Positions 45,901 to 56,631 of a stretch of DNA of 64,000 bases are shown piece after piece. Source of the stretch: Adineta ricciae (lineage: Eukaryota; Rotifera; Eurotatoria; Adinetida; Adinetidae); the NCBI GenBank assembly GCA_905250025.1, contig CAJNOJ010000430.1:1-64000 (forward strand), in the 5' to 3' direction. The translations under genes were made by a program, and so were the position numbers. Numbering within the stretch: position 1 is the stretch's first letter; every line of letters starts with the position of its first letter. The notes beneath the pieces are model-generated. The model worked only from the letters and a program-made list of their open reading frames with translations. It made no database searches and was not told where the DNA came from.

Positions 45901-47116
45901 TCAATCGATACAGTTATTAAAAACAAAAATAATTCATTTGAATTTCTTTCGAAATCAATCGACTAACCAAGAAAAAATTCGGCAACAACTTTTCAGTACA
46001 AGATTATATATTATTGTGTTCATCATTGCTCTCATTATCCTTGTTTTATACACTTCAGTGAAAAACAAAAATCATGTCATATCTATTAAAATAAAAGATC
46101 TGGATCATTATGAACGATTACAAAAACAATATCCAAGTACTTTATCTTGCCCATGTACTAGAATTGCAATTGAACACAAACAATTCATTCAACTTCATCC
46201 AAAATTTCATCCTGTGTGTTCATCAGATTTTGTTAATCAGCTGTGGTTTAACTTTTTACATCTTGACGATGATGTAAGGGATCATCATCCTCGATCAATT
46301 GCAACATCTCAGTTTCAAAGTCTCTCATATCTATGTAATTTGACAAAAGAAACCGTTGATAATCGCCTGATCGAGTTTCACTCAGGAAAAATCATCACCA
46401 ATCAAATAATGCCACGTGAATTATTTAAGAATGAAATTCGCTCAATAGCTGATTCACTTAAAAAATCAACACCTCGAACATTCAAACGAACATTAGATAT
46501 GACTCGTGAAATTATCCATGGCAATTTTTTCATGACAGTTTTACAAACAAATTGGAAGTTTGTAGTTTTTGAAACAGATGGGCATTCTCCACTTTTTACT
46601 AAACCAGTCACATATAGAAATGGTTCATGTGCTTGTGGAAAATCGTCGAAATGTACAGAATCATATGGAAATAACGGTTTATTAGTTGGTTGTTACCCAC
46701 TAGACTCTTTGTTACAATCATCATTAAAATGCTTCTATAATCGAACATGTCTAGAATCAATCCAGGAAGCTTTTAGACCCGGGTCTGATAAAAACATTTT
46801 TGAAGTTCTTTCGACGGACAATCGATCTTCGACGGATGAAACTGTTCAAGAAATGGTTGATCGTTTATTTGTTAATGAGTGGACTATTAATGACTCGTAT
46901 GAGCAATATTATCAACAATGTCATCCAAGCTCGTGTACTTATTCTTTCATTCGACTTTTCGATTCATTTTTTTCTCTTGTAATAGCAATCTTAAGTTTGT
47001 GTGAAGGATTGATCACCGTATTAGAATTAATTATTCCATTTATCGTCAAAATTACCTTTCGACTGATATACAGAAGAGCAGAAACACAAGTTGTACCTCT
47101 AGAATTATCGAACTAA
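42939..47116 (+). CDS. Three-unit tandem membrane protein of unknown family (1245 residues)
   Basis: Three long exons, each one structural unit: 42939-44199, 44574-45809 and 45876-47116. They join across GT-AG introns of 374 and 66 bases, both in phase 1; the 66-base intron is a multiple of three, so reading runs through it. Each unit has a short basic cytosolic start, a membrane helix (for example STRVYIFLLLLSLFLHTLYL), an ectodomain of about 330 residues with conserved cysteines ('LxCPCxRIAI', 'CSSDFV', 'GCYPLDSLLQS', 'CxPSxCxYS') and a second helix near the end ('ISFYGGLKLILRILVP'). Two helices around a cysteine-rich loop resemble DEG/ENaC topology, and the 'YGGL' motif before the last helix is reminiscent of that family, but no decisive motif is seen. 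One gene would thus carry six helices, like a covalent trimer. Two or three separate genes remain possible. Confidence 0.65.
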
Positions 47117-47819
47117 AACCACATTTTTTAGTTTATACCCGTTGGAGACAGCGTTCAAAACCTTTTCTAGTTGGAATGTGTGAAGAAGCAAAAACTAGAT
47201 CAGCACTTCATATTGCTTGTTTGGATTATATTTATCGATGTATGTGACAAGATGATCTAAAGACTGGAAGAATTTCCATTCTCGTCTCGCTTTTTGCTTT
47301 CTTCCTTCATCCACATGTATTAGATCATGTATTTCTCCTGATCACTTAACTTCCACTGTTATTAATTATTGAGGGTGTGGGTGGGTTGCCTGGTTTTTAA
47401 TAGAAACGGTAGTGTCAGATGTATAGACGCGATGGATTTCGCTGTCTTCTTGTTCTATATAGATGCATAGGGAAGAAAGTTTGTTTGTTTATTGGCTTCG
47501 TGTTCAATGCTTGTAATAGCTATCGTCGTCAAGCGTCATTGACAGTTCCATTGACGCATCGGAATGTTGACATGTACTTTGTTGCAGATAAAGTGAGCCG
47601 CGCGTGCGGCTGACGAATATGACAGTATGATTCCATAGATGGCAAAAGTTGGTAGTGAAGAGAGCCGAAGGCCTTCTGAGCGCTCGTATCCAAAAATCCA
47701 CCTTTTTTCTCTTTCTGTATCAATTCTGTAAATGTTGAGGATATGTGTGGGCACCAAAAGACCAGATTCTAGAATACTTGGATAACTGAATAGTTGAATA
47801 ACTGAATTCAACTTTCGAG
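47117..47819. other. 3' flank of the membrane gene; telomere-like tract; no gene
   Basis: About 700 bases. The open frames on both strands (47419-47811) overlap as shadows and have no motif. It may include the 5' part of the Penelope-like element. Confidence 0.35.
47371..47386 (+). repeat. Short telomere-like G-rich tract
   Basis: GAGGGTGTGGGTGGGT contains the hexamer TGTGGG, which is the reported bdelloid telomeric repeat unit. It is too short to prove telomeric origin, but it lies just 5' of a Penelope-like element, a class associated with bdelloid telomeres. Confidence 0.35.
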
Positions 47820-47849
47820 TTTGACACTACTGCCCACGATGGGTATATT

Positions 47850-48900
47850 ACGTCATTAACAAACTTTATTACAATTGATGTTGAAAATCTCTATACAATA
47901 ATACCACGACAAGGTGCATTAGCTCGATTTTATACGAAGCATTCGAAAATGGAAAAAGTGGAACAATTGCATTGGATCATGTAATAAAAATGGCTCGTTT
48001 GATATTGGATACAAATTGTTTTGCTTAGAACAACAAACATTATCGACAAATTCGAGGTGGAGCAATGGGTTCAGCATTTACACAAGTATTAGCCAAAATT
48101 TGTATGTTTGAATGAGAATAAGATTTAATTGAGTATCAATAGCTACATCACAGCATTTATGAAAGGTAAATGGAACATATATGCTACAAACACTATTATT
48201 AATATTAACAAGTCGTCTTCTTCAACAGATACATTGATGATATATTCATGACCACAGATCAAAGTATTGAAGAGATCAATATTGAGCTAGAGAAGGCAAA
48301 CAACAAAGGCATTAACATCAAACTTTCAACATGCATCAATACGTCAGTTCATTTTCTGGATGTTACAGTTAGCAATGAAAGTGGACAGTTACGCACAGTC
48401 ATATATCATAAACCAACAACGGAGCCATATGTTTTACCGTATACATCTGATCATCCGCGCCACGACTATCGTAACATTCCATATGCAGCATTGTTACGTG
48501 CTGCTCGTATTTGTTCAAACGTTGAAGATTTCCACTCGGAATGTATAGGAATAGATGTGTCATTATTATTAAACAAATATGCGCCAGGTTTTATTACTGA
48601 ACAATTTCAGCGTTTCTTTCAATTGAGCAAAGATGCTTACCAACGTCTACATAAAATATTCTTATATCAATCAACACGTCGTGAGAATAAACTAAACATC
48701 ATGATGTACAATCCCCTTGAAAATCCATTAGTATTACAATCAAAACTGCGGAACAAGGAAGTGATGTATATACGATACTTGTTTGACTCCAACATTACCA
48801 ACGGTTTACTCAAGTCAATTCTACAATTGGTGGAAACGTTACTGTGCCTTTCCGAATTCACCACTTGAGCAACTCAAAGTCATTCTAACCACAACTACCA
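47850..48900 (+). pseudogene. Penelope-like reverse transcriptase, degenerate
   Basis: Ordered RT motifs are visible across frames: 'FITIDVENLYTIIPRQGALA' (motif A), 'MARLILDTNCF', 'YRQIRGGAMGSAFTQVLA' (motif B), 'RYIDDIFMTTDQS' (the catalytic Y-x-D-D of motif C), 'NTSVHFLDVTV' and 'YHKPTTEPYVLPYTSDHP' (the thumb region peculiar to Penelope-like RTs). An in-frame stop follows 'DTNCFA', a stop and shift fall before motif C, and another shift near 48820 leads to 'FYNWWKRYCAFPNSPLEQL'. The longest intact piece is 48248-48868. RT would copy RNA onto chromosome ends or nicks; this copy is inactive. Confidence 0.75.
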
Positions 48901-49686
48901 ATCCTACATTGGACTAGTTCTTTATTCATAAAAAAAGCAGACAATATCTACTCTCCAACATTCATTGCGCACCTAATCCAACAACAAGCAAAGAAGCAGC
49001 TATCATAACGTCTAACTAACCAGCTTTTCCGTTGCACTTGTATTCTCATATTATTTGACCGCAATCTTTTTGTAAAACAACATAATAAATTTCAAACAAT
49101 AAAAAAGCTTTCTTTTCATTACCATACGAAGTATTACGCTCTATGCTCGTTGAAAACATACTTCGATCAACTTACGACATTCACCCGTTTTCAACTTCTT
49201 TTCTAGCCTTCACATAAGCAACAATCTTCAGGTACCACCTCCACGATTGCATCAAAACAACTTACATCATCATACTTATTTAATTATGGAACTCTTGAAT
49301 TATCATCTCCGTGCAAATGATCCGTTACAGCTATTTTCATCCACTTGAACACTAGATAAATCCATACTTCTCACATTCCACTGCCAACTTTCTCCACATG
49401 ACATCATCTACCGCAATTACAACGCGGAGAGCCGGTTAATTAGACATATTCGCAACCACATCTACAGATTTCCGATTCAGGTAACTAGAAAACCGTGCTA
49501 CTCTTCGCGCATCCATTCAATAAATAACGCCAACATATAAGTGAAACATGTCGTACCCTTCCGCATAGTATTAGCGGTGCATGACGGTACACTGCCTTCA
49601 GTTCAGCTATTACATAAATAATACAGTTTACAAAATCTTCTATCTGATCTGTCATCACTCACCTCATTATGGGATTCTGAACTCAT

Positions 49687-49717
49687 CTGATGATGATCCC
49701 TTAGGCAAGGATCGAAA
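49687..49717 (+). ncRNA. Hammerhead-ribozyme-like core in the Penelope-like 3' region
   Basis: CTGATGA (49687-49693) is followed by a perfect 5-bp stem GATCC/GGATC with a 9-base loop and then GAAA (49714-49717). This is the order of the hammerhead catalytic core (CUGAUGA, stem II, GAAA). An extra T (49694) precedes stem II, and stems I and III are not clearly identified, so activity is uncertain. Hammerhead motifs are known from Penelope-like elements, including giant ones in bdelloids, which supports the reading. Confidence 0.4.
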
Positions 49718-49743
49718 TTGCGATAATGGGAAGCTTTGACTCA

Positions 49744-49777
49744 ACCACACCCACATCCTCGCCCTCACCCTCACCCA
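49744..49777 (-). repeat. Telomere-like C-rich tract (CCACACCCACA then CCCTCACCCTCACCC)
   Basis: On the minus strand this reads GGGTGAGGGTGAGGG, a spacer, then a TGTGGGTGTGG unit, i.e. degenerate telomere-like repeats. It abuts the 3' end of the Penelope-like element. A similar CACCCTCACCCTCA lies at 30746-30759. Confidence 0.35.
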
Positions 49778-50056
49778 TCTAACTGTATCCAAATTAAAAA
49801 AAACTAAAGTTTCGTTTAGCCGGGATAGGTTATGAAAACTATTAAAAATAACGTAATCAACCTGTACACGGGTATCATTATCGTCTCGTATCAGTAGATA
49901 ATGTGTATGTTTACCGTTTCTTTCGAAAGCATTGACAGATGGTATCGAATAATGTTTTATTGTTATATCAATATCAATACATCACTCTTTTCAAAATGTA
50001 ACTGAAAAAAATAGAAGCAAAGAAAAAAATGTTCTTCCTTTCGACCAGATGTATTG
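49778..50056. other. Intergenic, nothing recognised
   Basis: AT-rich DNA between the telomere-like tract and the discoidin-like gene. No feature supported. Confidence 0.4.
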
Positions 50057-51038
50057 TTATTTATCTGGAAATCGTCCCATCATTTTTACTTCTGAATACG
50101 AGACACAACTAGCTGCTCCTCTTTTTGAAGTTATAAGAAAACGATAGCTTGCAAACGACAACGTATTATTCAATAGTGTTTGGATTTTGCCCAACGTTCG
50201 TGCTTTCGAAATGAATTCAAGACCTGAACTACCATTATAAATCAAAGTCCAACTTTTCCCAAGAACTAAATCAACTCTTTTATTGTTACTTCCTTCAATC
50301 GTGATTGTCGATGGAGTACGCTCTATGAAACCTTTGTTTGTAGCCATTTGGAAATTGACGAGAATGAATGGTTTACTTTGGAATGTTAAATAGAAACCAG
50401 TTCTTAAGCCGCATTCTTCAGAAAAATAGGATGATGAATTACAAACACCATGATTAGTATACTCTGTGTGTAGGTTACCATCTACTGCAGCTTCCGGTGG
50501 TTCAGTTCTCCAATATTCACCAATTCCTCCACCGGATGTAGATCGTGCACTGTTATGACCTGCAGTTGTGTTCCATATAGCATTGACCATTTCGTTTTTT
50601 TTCTTAAAAAGTTGTAAGCCTATATATAAGTATGATAAACTGAAGTTGATCTGGAGAGGAGAGTATTTAGTGAAATAAAATGTAAGATATTTGTCTATCT
50701 ATACTCTGTCTGAAAACTTCTACTTAGGATTTACATGCGGAATTTTCTTACCATCGGATGGTGTTGTCGATGTGATTACCATCACGGATGTAGTTGAACT
50801 GGTCGAAACAGTGTTTGTATCAGTTTTTCTTACTAAATTAATTGTTGTAGGAACTGCAATTATTCCAACACAGAATAAACCTAGGAAAATACTGATTATC
50901 ATCCACAATCGTCGTTTACGATTATTGACTACAATCCTAAAGAGTGTCTTATAAGTTTATGTTCGGTATTCGAACTAATGTAATTAACTTACTCTGTAGT
51001 TGATGCTAATACATCAGTTTCCTTATCTATATCTGTTG
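50057..51038 (-). CDS. Type II membrane protein with discoidin-like (F5/8C) ectodomain, 5' end missing
   Basis: Exons 51038-50993 (partial), 50936-50752 and 50619-50057 splice in frame with phases 2 and 1. The first visible exon gives a cytosolic stretch (TDIDKETDVLASTTE). The second has a basic patch (NNRKRRLW), a membrane helix (MIISIFLGLFCVGIIAVPTT) and a Ser/Thr-rich stalk. The third is a domain of about 180 residues with 'PPEAAVDGNLHTEYTNHG', 'TIEGSNNK' and a final 'FASYRFLITSKRG...SYSEVKMMGRF', the layout of galactose-binding-like F5/8-type-C domains ('A.DGn..T.w', 'yr..i......v.i.EiE'). It probably displays a carbohydrate- or lipid-binding domain outside the cell. The start is lost at the N (51039). 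Its intron phases match the kelch gene at 16020-17779. Confidence 0.7.
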
Positions 51039-51039
51039 N
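51039..51039. other. Single-N contig junction
   Basis: Joins the 5' part of the discoidin-like gene (minus strand) to the middle of a TPR coding sequence (plus strand). Both genes are cut exactly here. Confidence 0.85.
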
Positions 51040-53086
51040 TTGACAAATCATGAGAAAGCGCGTCAAATTTGCATCAATGCTCTTCCTTCAAATCATCCTC
51101 AATTAGCTTGTTGTTACAATCATATCGGAAATGTATATTATCATCTAGGAAAGTATTCTGAATCATTATTGTCTCATGAAAAAGCTTTGGAAATCTATGG
51201 AAAAACGCTTCCGTCTATTCTTCCTTATTTGGCTTTTTCGTATAATAACATGGGTTTAGTTTATCATCAAATGTCGAAATATGGTGAAGCACTTTCTTAT
51301 CATGAAAAAGCTTTGCAAATTTATGAGAAAGTTTTTCCTTTCGATCATCCTGATTTGGCTTTTTGTCTTCAAAACATTGCCACTGTCAAATGTGATTTGG
51401 GTGATTATTCAAATGCACTTCTATATCAAAAACAAGCAATTGAAATCTATGAAAAGAAACTATGTTCGAATCATCCTGATCGAATATTAGCTTATGACAA
51501 CATTGCCTCAATTTATGAGAAAAACAACGATTATGATAACGCTGTTTTCTTTTACGAAAATATTATTAAAATTTATCATGAAGAAGAATCTGGGAATGAT
51601 TTTCAGTTGGCGTCATCGCATAACAAAGTTGGTTTACTTTATGAGAAAATGAATAAGAAATCTATTGCTCTTTCCTATTATAAACAAGCAAGTCATTTTT
51701 TATGAAAATTCCATTGAATCATTAAGACAAATACGATCTTCTACTCGTTCTCATATGACATTGTTCGATGAAAATATCAAGGATTTTATAAAAGTATCTA
51801 CAAATGATGCAGAAGGAATTGAATTCTATCGACAAAATTCATGTACAAAACATTTAGATATCGCATCATTATATGACAAAATTGCATTACTCTCGAAGGC
51901 ATTGGATAACTATGATGAAGCTACTTCATATTATTCTAAAGCAATTTCCTCTTATGAAAAAGAATCACATCAGAATCCATCGGATATAACACAAATTTAT
52001 AATAAGATTGGATTACTTTGTCAGAAAATGGAAGATTATGAACAAGCCATTCTTTATTATGAGAAGATTTTGGAAGTATTCAAACAAACAGAGTCTAATA
52101 ATCCATCGGATTTAATGTTAATTTATGACAAAATCGGTTTACTTTATGAGAAAATGAAGTGTTATAGTGAAGCAGCTTTTTATTATAAACAAGCCATTGA
52201 AGCGTCCAGACTAATGATATCTTGGAATCAGGTTGATCGAATTTCATCTTGGAATAAGATTGGTCTATTCTACGAGAAAACAGGTGAAAGTGAGAAAGCG
52301 ATATCAGCCTATGAAGAAATGATTCAAATCTATGAACAAAACTCAATTCCGAACCACTCAAGTTTAATACTATTGTACAAAAAAATTGCCTTACTCTATC
52401 AGAAAATGAATGAAATTGCCAAAGCAATTGAGCTTTACGAAAAAATCATTGAGATTTATGCAGAAAAAAAGCCTTCAAATCATTTGGAACTAACATCATC
52501 TTACAATAAAATTGGTCTTCTTTATGAGAAAATGAAAGAGAATGATAAAGCTCTATCCTGTTATAAAAAATCAATATCGTCTTATGAAAAAGCAAAAAAG
52601 TTTTTTGAACAAAGTTTGTCTCGACATATTCACTCAACAATCTTATTTCACGATAAAGACGATCTTTTAACTGAAAACCAAAGCGACCATTCAAGAACAC
52701 TTTCGTCTTATGTCAAAACATTGACACTTCATCAACAAACACTCCCTCCAATTTATCCTCGTGATCCGACATCACTTCATAACGAACTCGATCGGTTCTG
52801 CGGAGAATTAACTGATCACCAGGAAACACTTTATGAAAGAGCATTGAACAAAAAACAAAAGCCTTCAATTGATCAAGATTCAGATCATTTTCATAGAACA
52901 ATTGTTAAGATGGATGTAAATGTACACATGTGTTCAAAAGTCGGTTCGTTATCTGAAACTATCATTGATATCGATCGATGGGCACCAAACCGAGATTATT
53001 CCAATCGTCGAACAAAGTCAAAACAAAAAACAAAGAGAAAATTTTTTAAACGTCATTTTCGTTTCTCTAAAAATAAACAAAACTGA
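51040..53086 (+). pseudogene. ART-TPR protein, copy C: TPR half only, with one frameshift
   Basis: Starts mid-frame at 'LTNHEKARQICINALPS', equivalent to about residue 605 of the gene at 10296, and runs to the same basic C-terminus and stop. At about 51695-51702 a run of six T replaces five, shifting the frame (51040-51705, then 51665-53086). Either this allele is broken or the homopolymer was misread. Elsewhere the frame is open and the TPR helices are kept, so a sequencing error is plausible. The ART half is missing because of the N junction; the matching half may be 5741-6880. Confidence 0.8.
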
Positions 53087-53138
53087 TTGATTAAACATAT
53101 AAATGTTAAACGCTTTTCTTTATTTATAAGTCATAGCC

Positions 53139-54725
53139 TCAACTCAATACAAAAACTTTTGAAGACATAATCAAGTCAAATCTTTGTACTCGAGCATTCC
53201 AACTATCAGCTACATAGAGATTACCGTCCGTATCACAGGTTAAACCTTTAGGACCGAACAGTTGATGTGCTTCTTGTCCTTCTTGATTACTACCGACGAT
53301 GATCTCACCGCTTCTTTCGCCTTCATGTCCAAGGATGATTCGACCATTGCCCGCATCGGCCACGTAGACTTGTCCCGTTGGATCAACGAACACTCCGGCA
53401 GGAAAAGCCAATTGATTGAGTTTGTTGCCTTTGCCATTTCCACCTGCGACAGACAGACCTTCGCTCGCACCCTTTGTCCATTTCATCACGCGATGATTGT
53501 CTCGATCTGTGACATACACCGATTGTTGAGCATCGACAAACAGATAAGTGGGACAATTGAGTTGCATTTGGCGCGATCCTTGACCATTTCCACCAGCCAC
53601 CAGTGTGCCTTCCGCGTCTCCAGGTTTGCCTCGTCTCACTTCGTGATTTTCTCGATCCGAAACATATAGAAATCCTTCGTTGTCCATTGCTAAACCCCAG
53701 CAATCAATATTGTCTATAAGAATTTCGGGATCGGTGGAATCTTCACCGTTCCATCGTATCACTCGTCGGTTTCCGGCATCAGCAATGATAAGTGACTGAG
53801 TTTCCTTATCCATCACCACATCTGTAGGACAATTCAATTGATCCACTGCATATCCTTGTCCATTACCACCAGCAACGACAGTTGCGCTGTCCGCTCCGCA
53901 GTCCCATCGTACAATACGATGATTGGGAAGATCGGCGATGTAGATATTTTTATCTTCATCGATGTAAATACCTTCAGGACCGGAGAGCTGGTCTTCCAGT
54001 TCACCTTGCTGATTGCCTCCTGCGACGATGGTACCTTCTTCTTTCCATGTGCGACGTTTTGATTCTAAAAATAAAAGATAAACTTCTTCTCTTCATGCTT
54101 CGTTCTAGTCTGACCTTTTTTTTCTTGATGAATGACGGAGGCGGCTTGAATTTTGCTAATCACCGTCTGCGCATGTTTATGAATTAAATGGCTCGGTGCT
54201 TGATTGAGGTACTCATGCATTTGTGTTACTTGTTTGGTCAATTGTTCCAGATCGACTTCGTTGAAATCATGTTCGTCACGGATCTGTTTCAGTTTTCCAC
54301 TGAGTTCGACGACTACCGGATCGAGTTCCCCCACGATCTCCTTAGATCGTTTCAATACATCCTGNNNNNNNNNNNNNNNNNNNNNNNNNNNNNNNNNNNN
54401 NNNNNNNNNNNNNNNNNNNNNNNNNNNNNNNNNNNNNNNNNNNNNNNNCTTACGCTGCTTTCCCGATGATTCTCAAGCATTTATCTTCCCATTGATCGCC
54501 TTGTTTGATCACTGGTGAGTTTCGTGCAGCAGGTAGTTGAAGTTCTATGAGTATTTGTCGCAATGAACTATGATTATCCGTGAGTTTGTCTAGCTGTTCG
54601 TTCAACGTTCGTCGATGCTCTTGGAGATGTGACAAGCAGAATTCTTTTCGACATCCGCGACAAGTGAACGTGTCTCTTTCTTTGCGACATAATGAACAAA
54701 AACCTCGATGACTTGCCTTCTTCAT
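53139..54725 (-). CDS. B-box / coiled-coil / NHL protein, copy C, with an N gap
   Basis: Co-linear with 14203-15713. Exon 1 runs 54725-54115 and exon 2 54064-53139, with the same 50-base intron. The B-box cysteines/histidines and all NHL blades are retained, with conservative changes. A block of 84 Ns (54365-54448) replaces a part of the coiled coil that is only about 14 bases long in the other copy, so the gap size is arbitrary; the codons just after the gap also look rough. Otherwise no stop interrupts the frame. Confidence 0.75.
54365..54448. other. Assembly gap (84 Ns)
   Basis: Run of undetermined bases inside the coiled-coil exon. Comparison with 15420-15445 indicates that the true missing sequence is far shorter than 84 bases. 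Confidence 0.95.
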
Positions 54726-55058
54726 TAGTTCGAGTCGTCTGGAAATGAAATGAAATTTTGCAACACGTGTGCCGTCGAAAACAAAAATAACTTCTTTTCT
54801 TCAGAGAGATGACGACGCTTGTCAACGAATGGCATCGTGTATAGAGATGGCGTCACTTTCCCCTTTGCAGATACATGGAATCATATGAGTATGATTGCTA
54901 GTTTACATTTATACTTGTGGAGAAGTTTATTCGAAATTAGTTTGAACTTGAAATCATCAAATCTTTTTAAAACAAAGTAAATCGACTGTTAGTAGATCTA
55001 AATAATATAAATGTCAGATTCGTGTTTATGATGTAAACAATTGATTGAAGAAAAGTTC

Positions 55059-56044
55059 TTAAGGTTGATACAGTTCAGCAGTATTCAAAACGGCACCATT
55101 ATATCCTCCGGCGACTAATACTTTTCCATTTGCTAAGAGAGATGCTGTGTGGAGATATCGGGCAGCATTCAGACTGGCAGTGCTTGTCCACAATCCTGTT
55201 GATGGGTCATACAGCTCAGCAGTAGTCAATGTAGCACCGTTAATTCCTCCAGACACCAATACTTTTCCAGTTGCTAAGATCGTAGCCGTGTGGGAATATC
55301 GACCAATATTTAGACTACCAGTGTTTGTCCACAATCCTGTAGATGGGTCATACAGCTCAGCACTGGTCAAAATAAAACCTCCATTATTTCCTCCAGCAAC
55401 TAAAACTTTTCCATTTGTTAAGATGGTCGCTGTATGACTAAAACGACCAGTATTGAGACTACCAGTGTTTGTCCACGATCCTGTGGATGGATCATACAGC
55501 TCAGCATTGATCAAAACACCGCCATTATATCCCCCAACAGCTAATACTTTTCCATTTGTCAAAATAGTTGCCGTATGTTGATATCGACCAGTATTCAAAC
55601 TACTAATGATTGTCCATACTCCTGTTGATGGATCATACAGCTCAGTACTGGTAAGAACAGCACCACCATTATACCCTCCAGCAACTAATACTCTTCCATT
55701 TGCTAACACAGACGCTGTATGCTGGTATCGAGCAGTATTCATACTACTAATCATCGCCCATCCTCCCGTTGATGGATCATACAATTCAGCATTAGCCAAA
55801 AAGCTATAATACCAACCACCAACAAGCAATACTTTTCCATTTGATAATAACGATGCCGTATGTAGATATCGAGGAGTATTTAGACTACCAGTAGTCGTCC
55901 ATACTCCTGTTGATGCATCATACAATTGAGCATTAGACAAAGCTCCAGCACTGGATCCTCCAGGAACTAAAACTTTTCCATTTACTAATGTCGACGCTGT
56001 CTGTAGGCTTCGACCAATAGACAGACTATCCGTGATCGTCCACA
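55059..56044 (-). CDS. Kelch ectodomain exon, copy C (5' exons missing)
   Basis: The last exon of the kelch gene: 986 bases, exactly the same length as 17005-16020, with the same acceptor (tatatag) at its start. All repeats are present and open. Differences from the other copy cluster in the outer repeats ('WAMISSMNTARYQHTAS', 'WTIISSLNTGRYQHTAT'), while the central repeats are nearly identical. The linker, membrane and tail exons are absent because an N at 56115 switches to the reductase gene. Confidence 0.75.
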
Positions 56045-56114
56045 CTATATACACATAAATTATACTGAGATTTCGTTTTTAAACTAGCAGTCATAAATGA
56101 AAAACAATTCGAAA

Positions 56115-56115
56115 N
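56115..56115. other. Single-N contig junction
   Basis: Jumps from just upstream of the kelch exon to the middle of the reductase gene, skipping the equivalent of roughly 17070-22390. Confidence 0.85.
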
Positions 56116-56631
56116 ATAATTATATAACCATCTTTTATCTTGCAAATAACCATTAATCCAACAGAAATCTTCTTCACAATCAAGCGGCAGATCGTTCATT
56201 AAACGTTGTCCATAACTTCCAACAGCATAAAGATGTTTAGGATACTCAGGATCCATACAATATCGTATTAATGCTTTCGTACAATTAATCCACGGTCGAA
56301 AATATTCTATTGGTTGACCATATGCCGTATCACATGCCAGATGATGAACTGATTTAACAGTTTGTTTATATTTATCGAGAATTGGTTTGATTGAATCATG
56401 ATTATTGACAAGATCAATAGTAACAACTTCGACTTTTGATTTTACTTCTGGAATATCAAGAGAAATTTTGAATGCATTTGCTTGTGATTGAATAGTTCGC
56501 CAAAATGCATCATGATCGTTATGTCTGGTAACACATATTATTTGATCAATATTTTCCTGACGTATCAAATTAGAGAATAAATGAATACCAAGATAACCTG
56601 TGGAACCAGTTAAAACAACTGATCGTACCAT
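56116..56631 (-). CDS. Thioester-reductase-like protein, copy C, N-terminal half only
   Basis: Matches the first 172 residues of the enzyme at 21832-22899, including TGSTGYLG and the YxxxK pair ('YLQDKRW'). It starts at ATG 56631 and is cut by the N at 56115. The variable positions within YxxxK differ from the other copy, while Tyr and Lys are kept, as expected under selection for catalysis. Confidence 0.75.

Larger units (their letters stand above)
47820..49740 (+). mobile_element. Penelope-like retroelement remnant (Athena-like)
   Basis: The element spans the broken reverse-transcriptase region (about 47820-48900), a 3' non-coding stretch and a hammerhead-like motif (49687-49717). No GIY-YIG endonuclease is recognisable, as in the endonuclease-deficient Athena group of bdelloid telomere-associated elements. 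Both flanks carry short TGTGGG-type tracts (47371-47386 and 49744-49777). Boundaries are approximate. Frameshifts and stops show it is dead. Confidence 0.6.

Noticed and set aside
50720-50908. Separate 62-residue membrane peptide
   Set aside because: It is the membrane/stalk exon of the discoidin-like gene, joined in phase 1 to the ectodomain exon.
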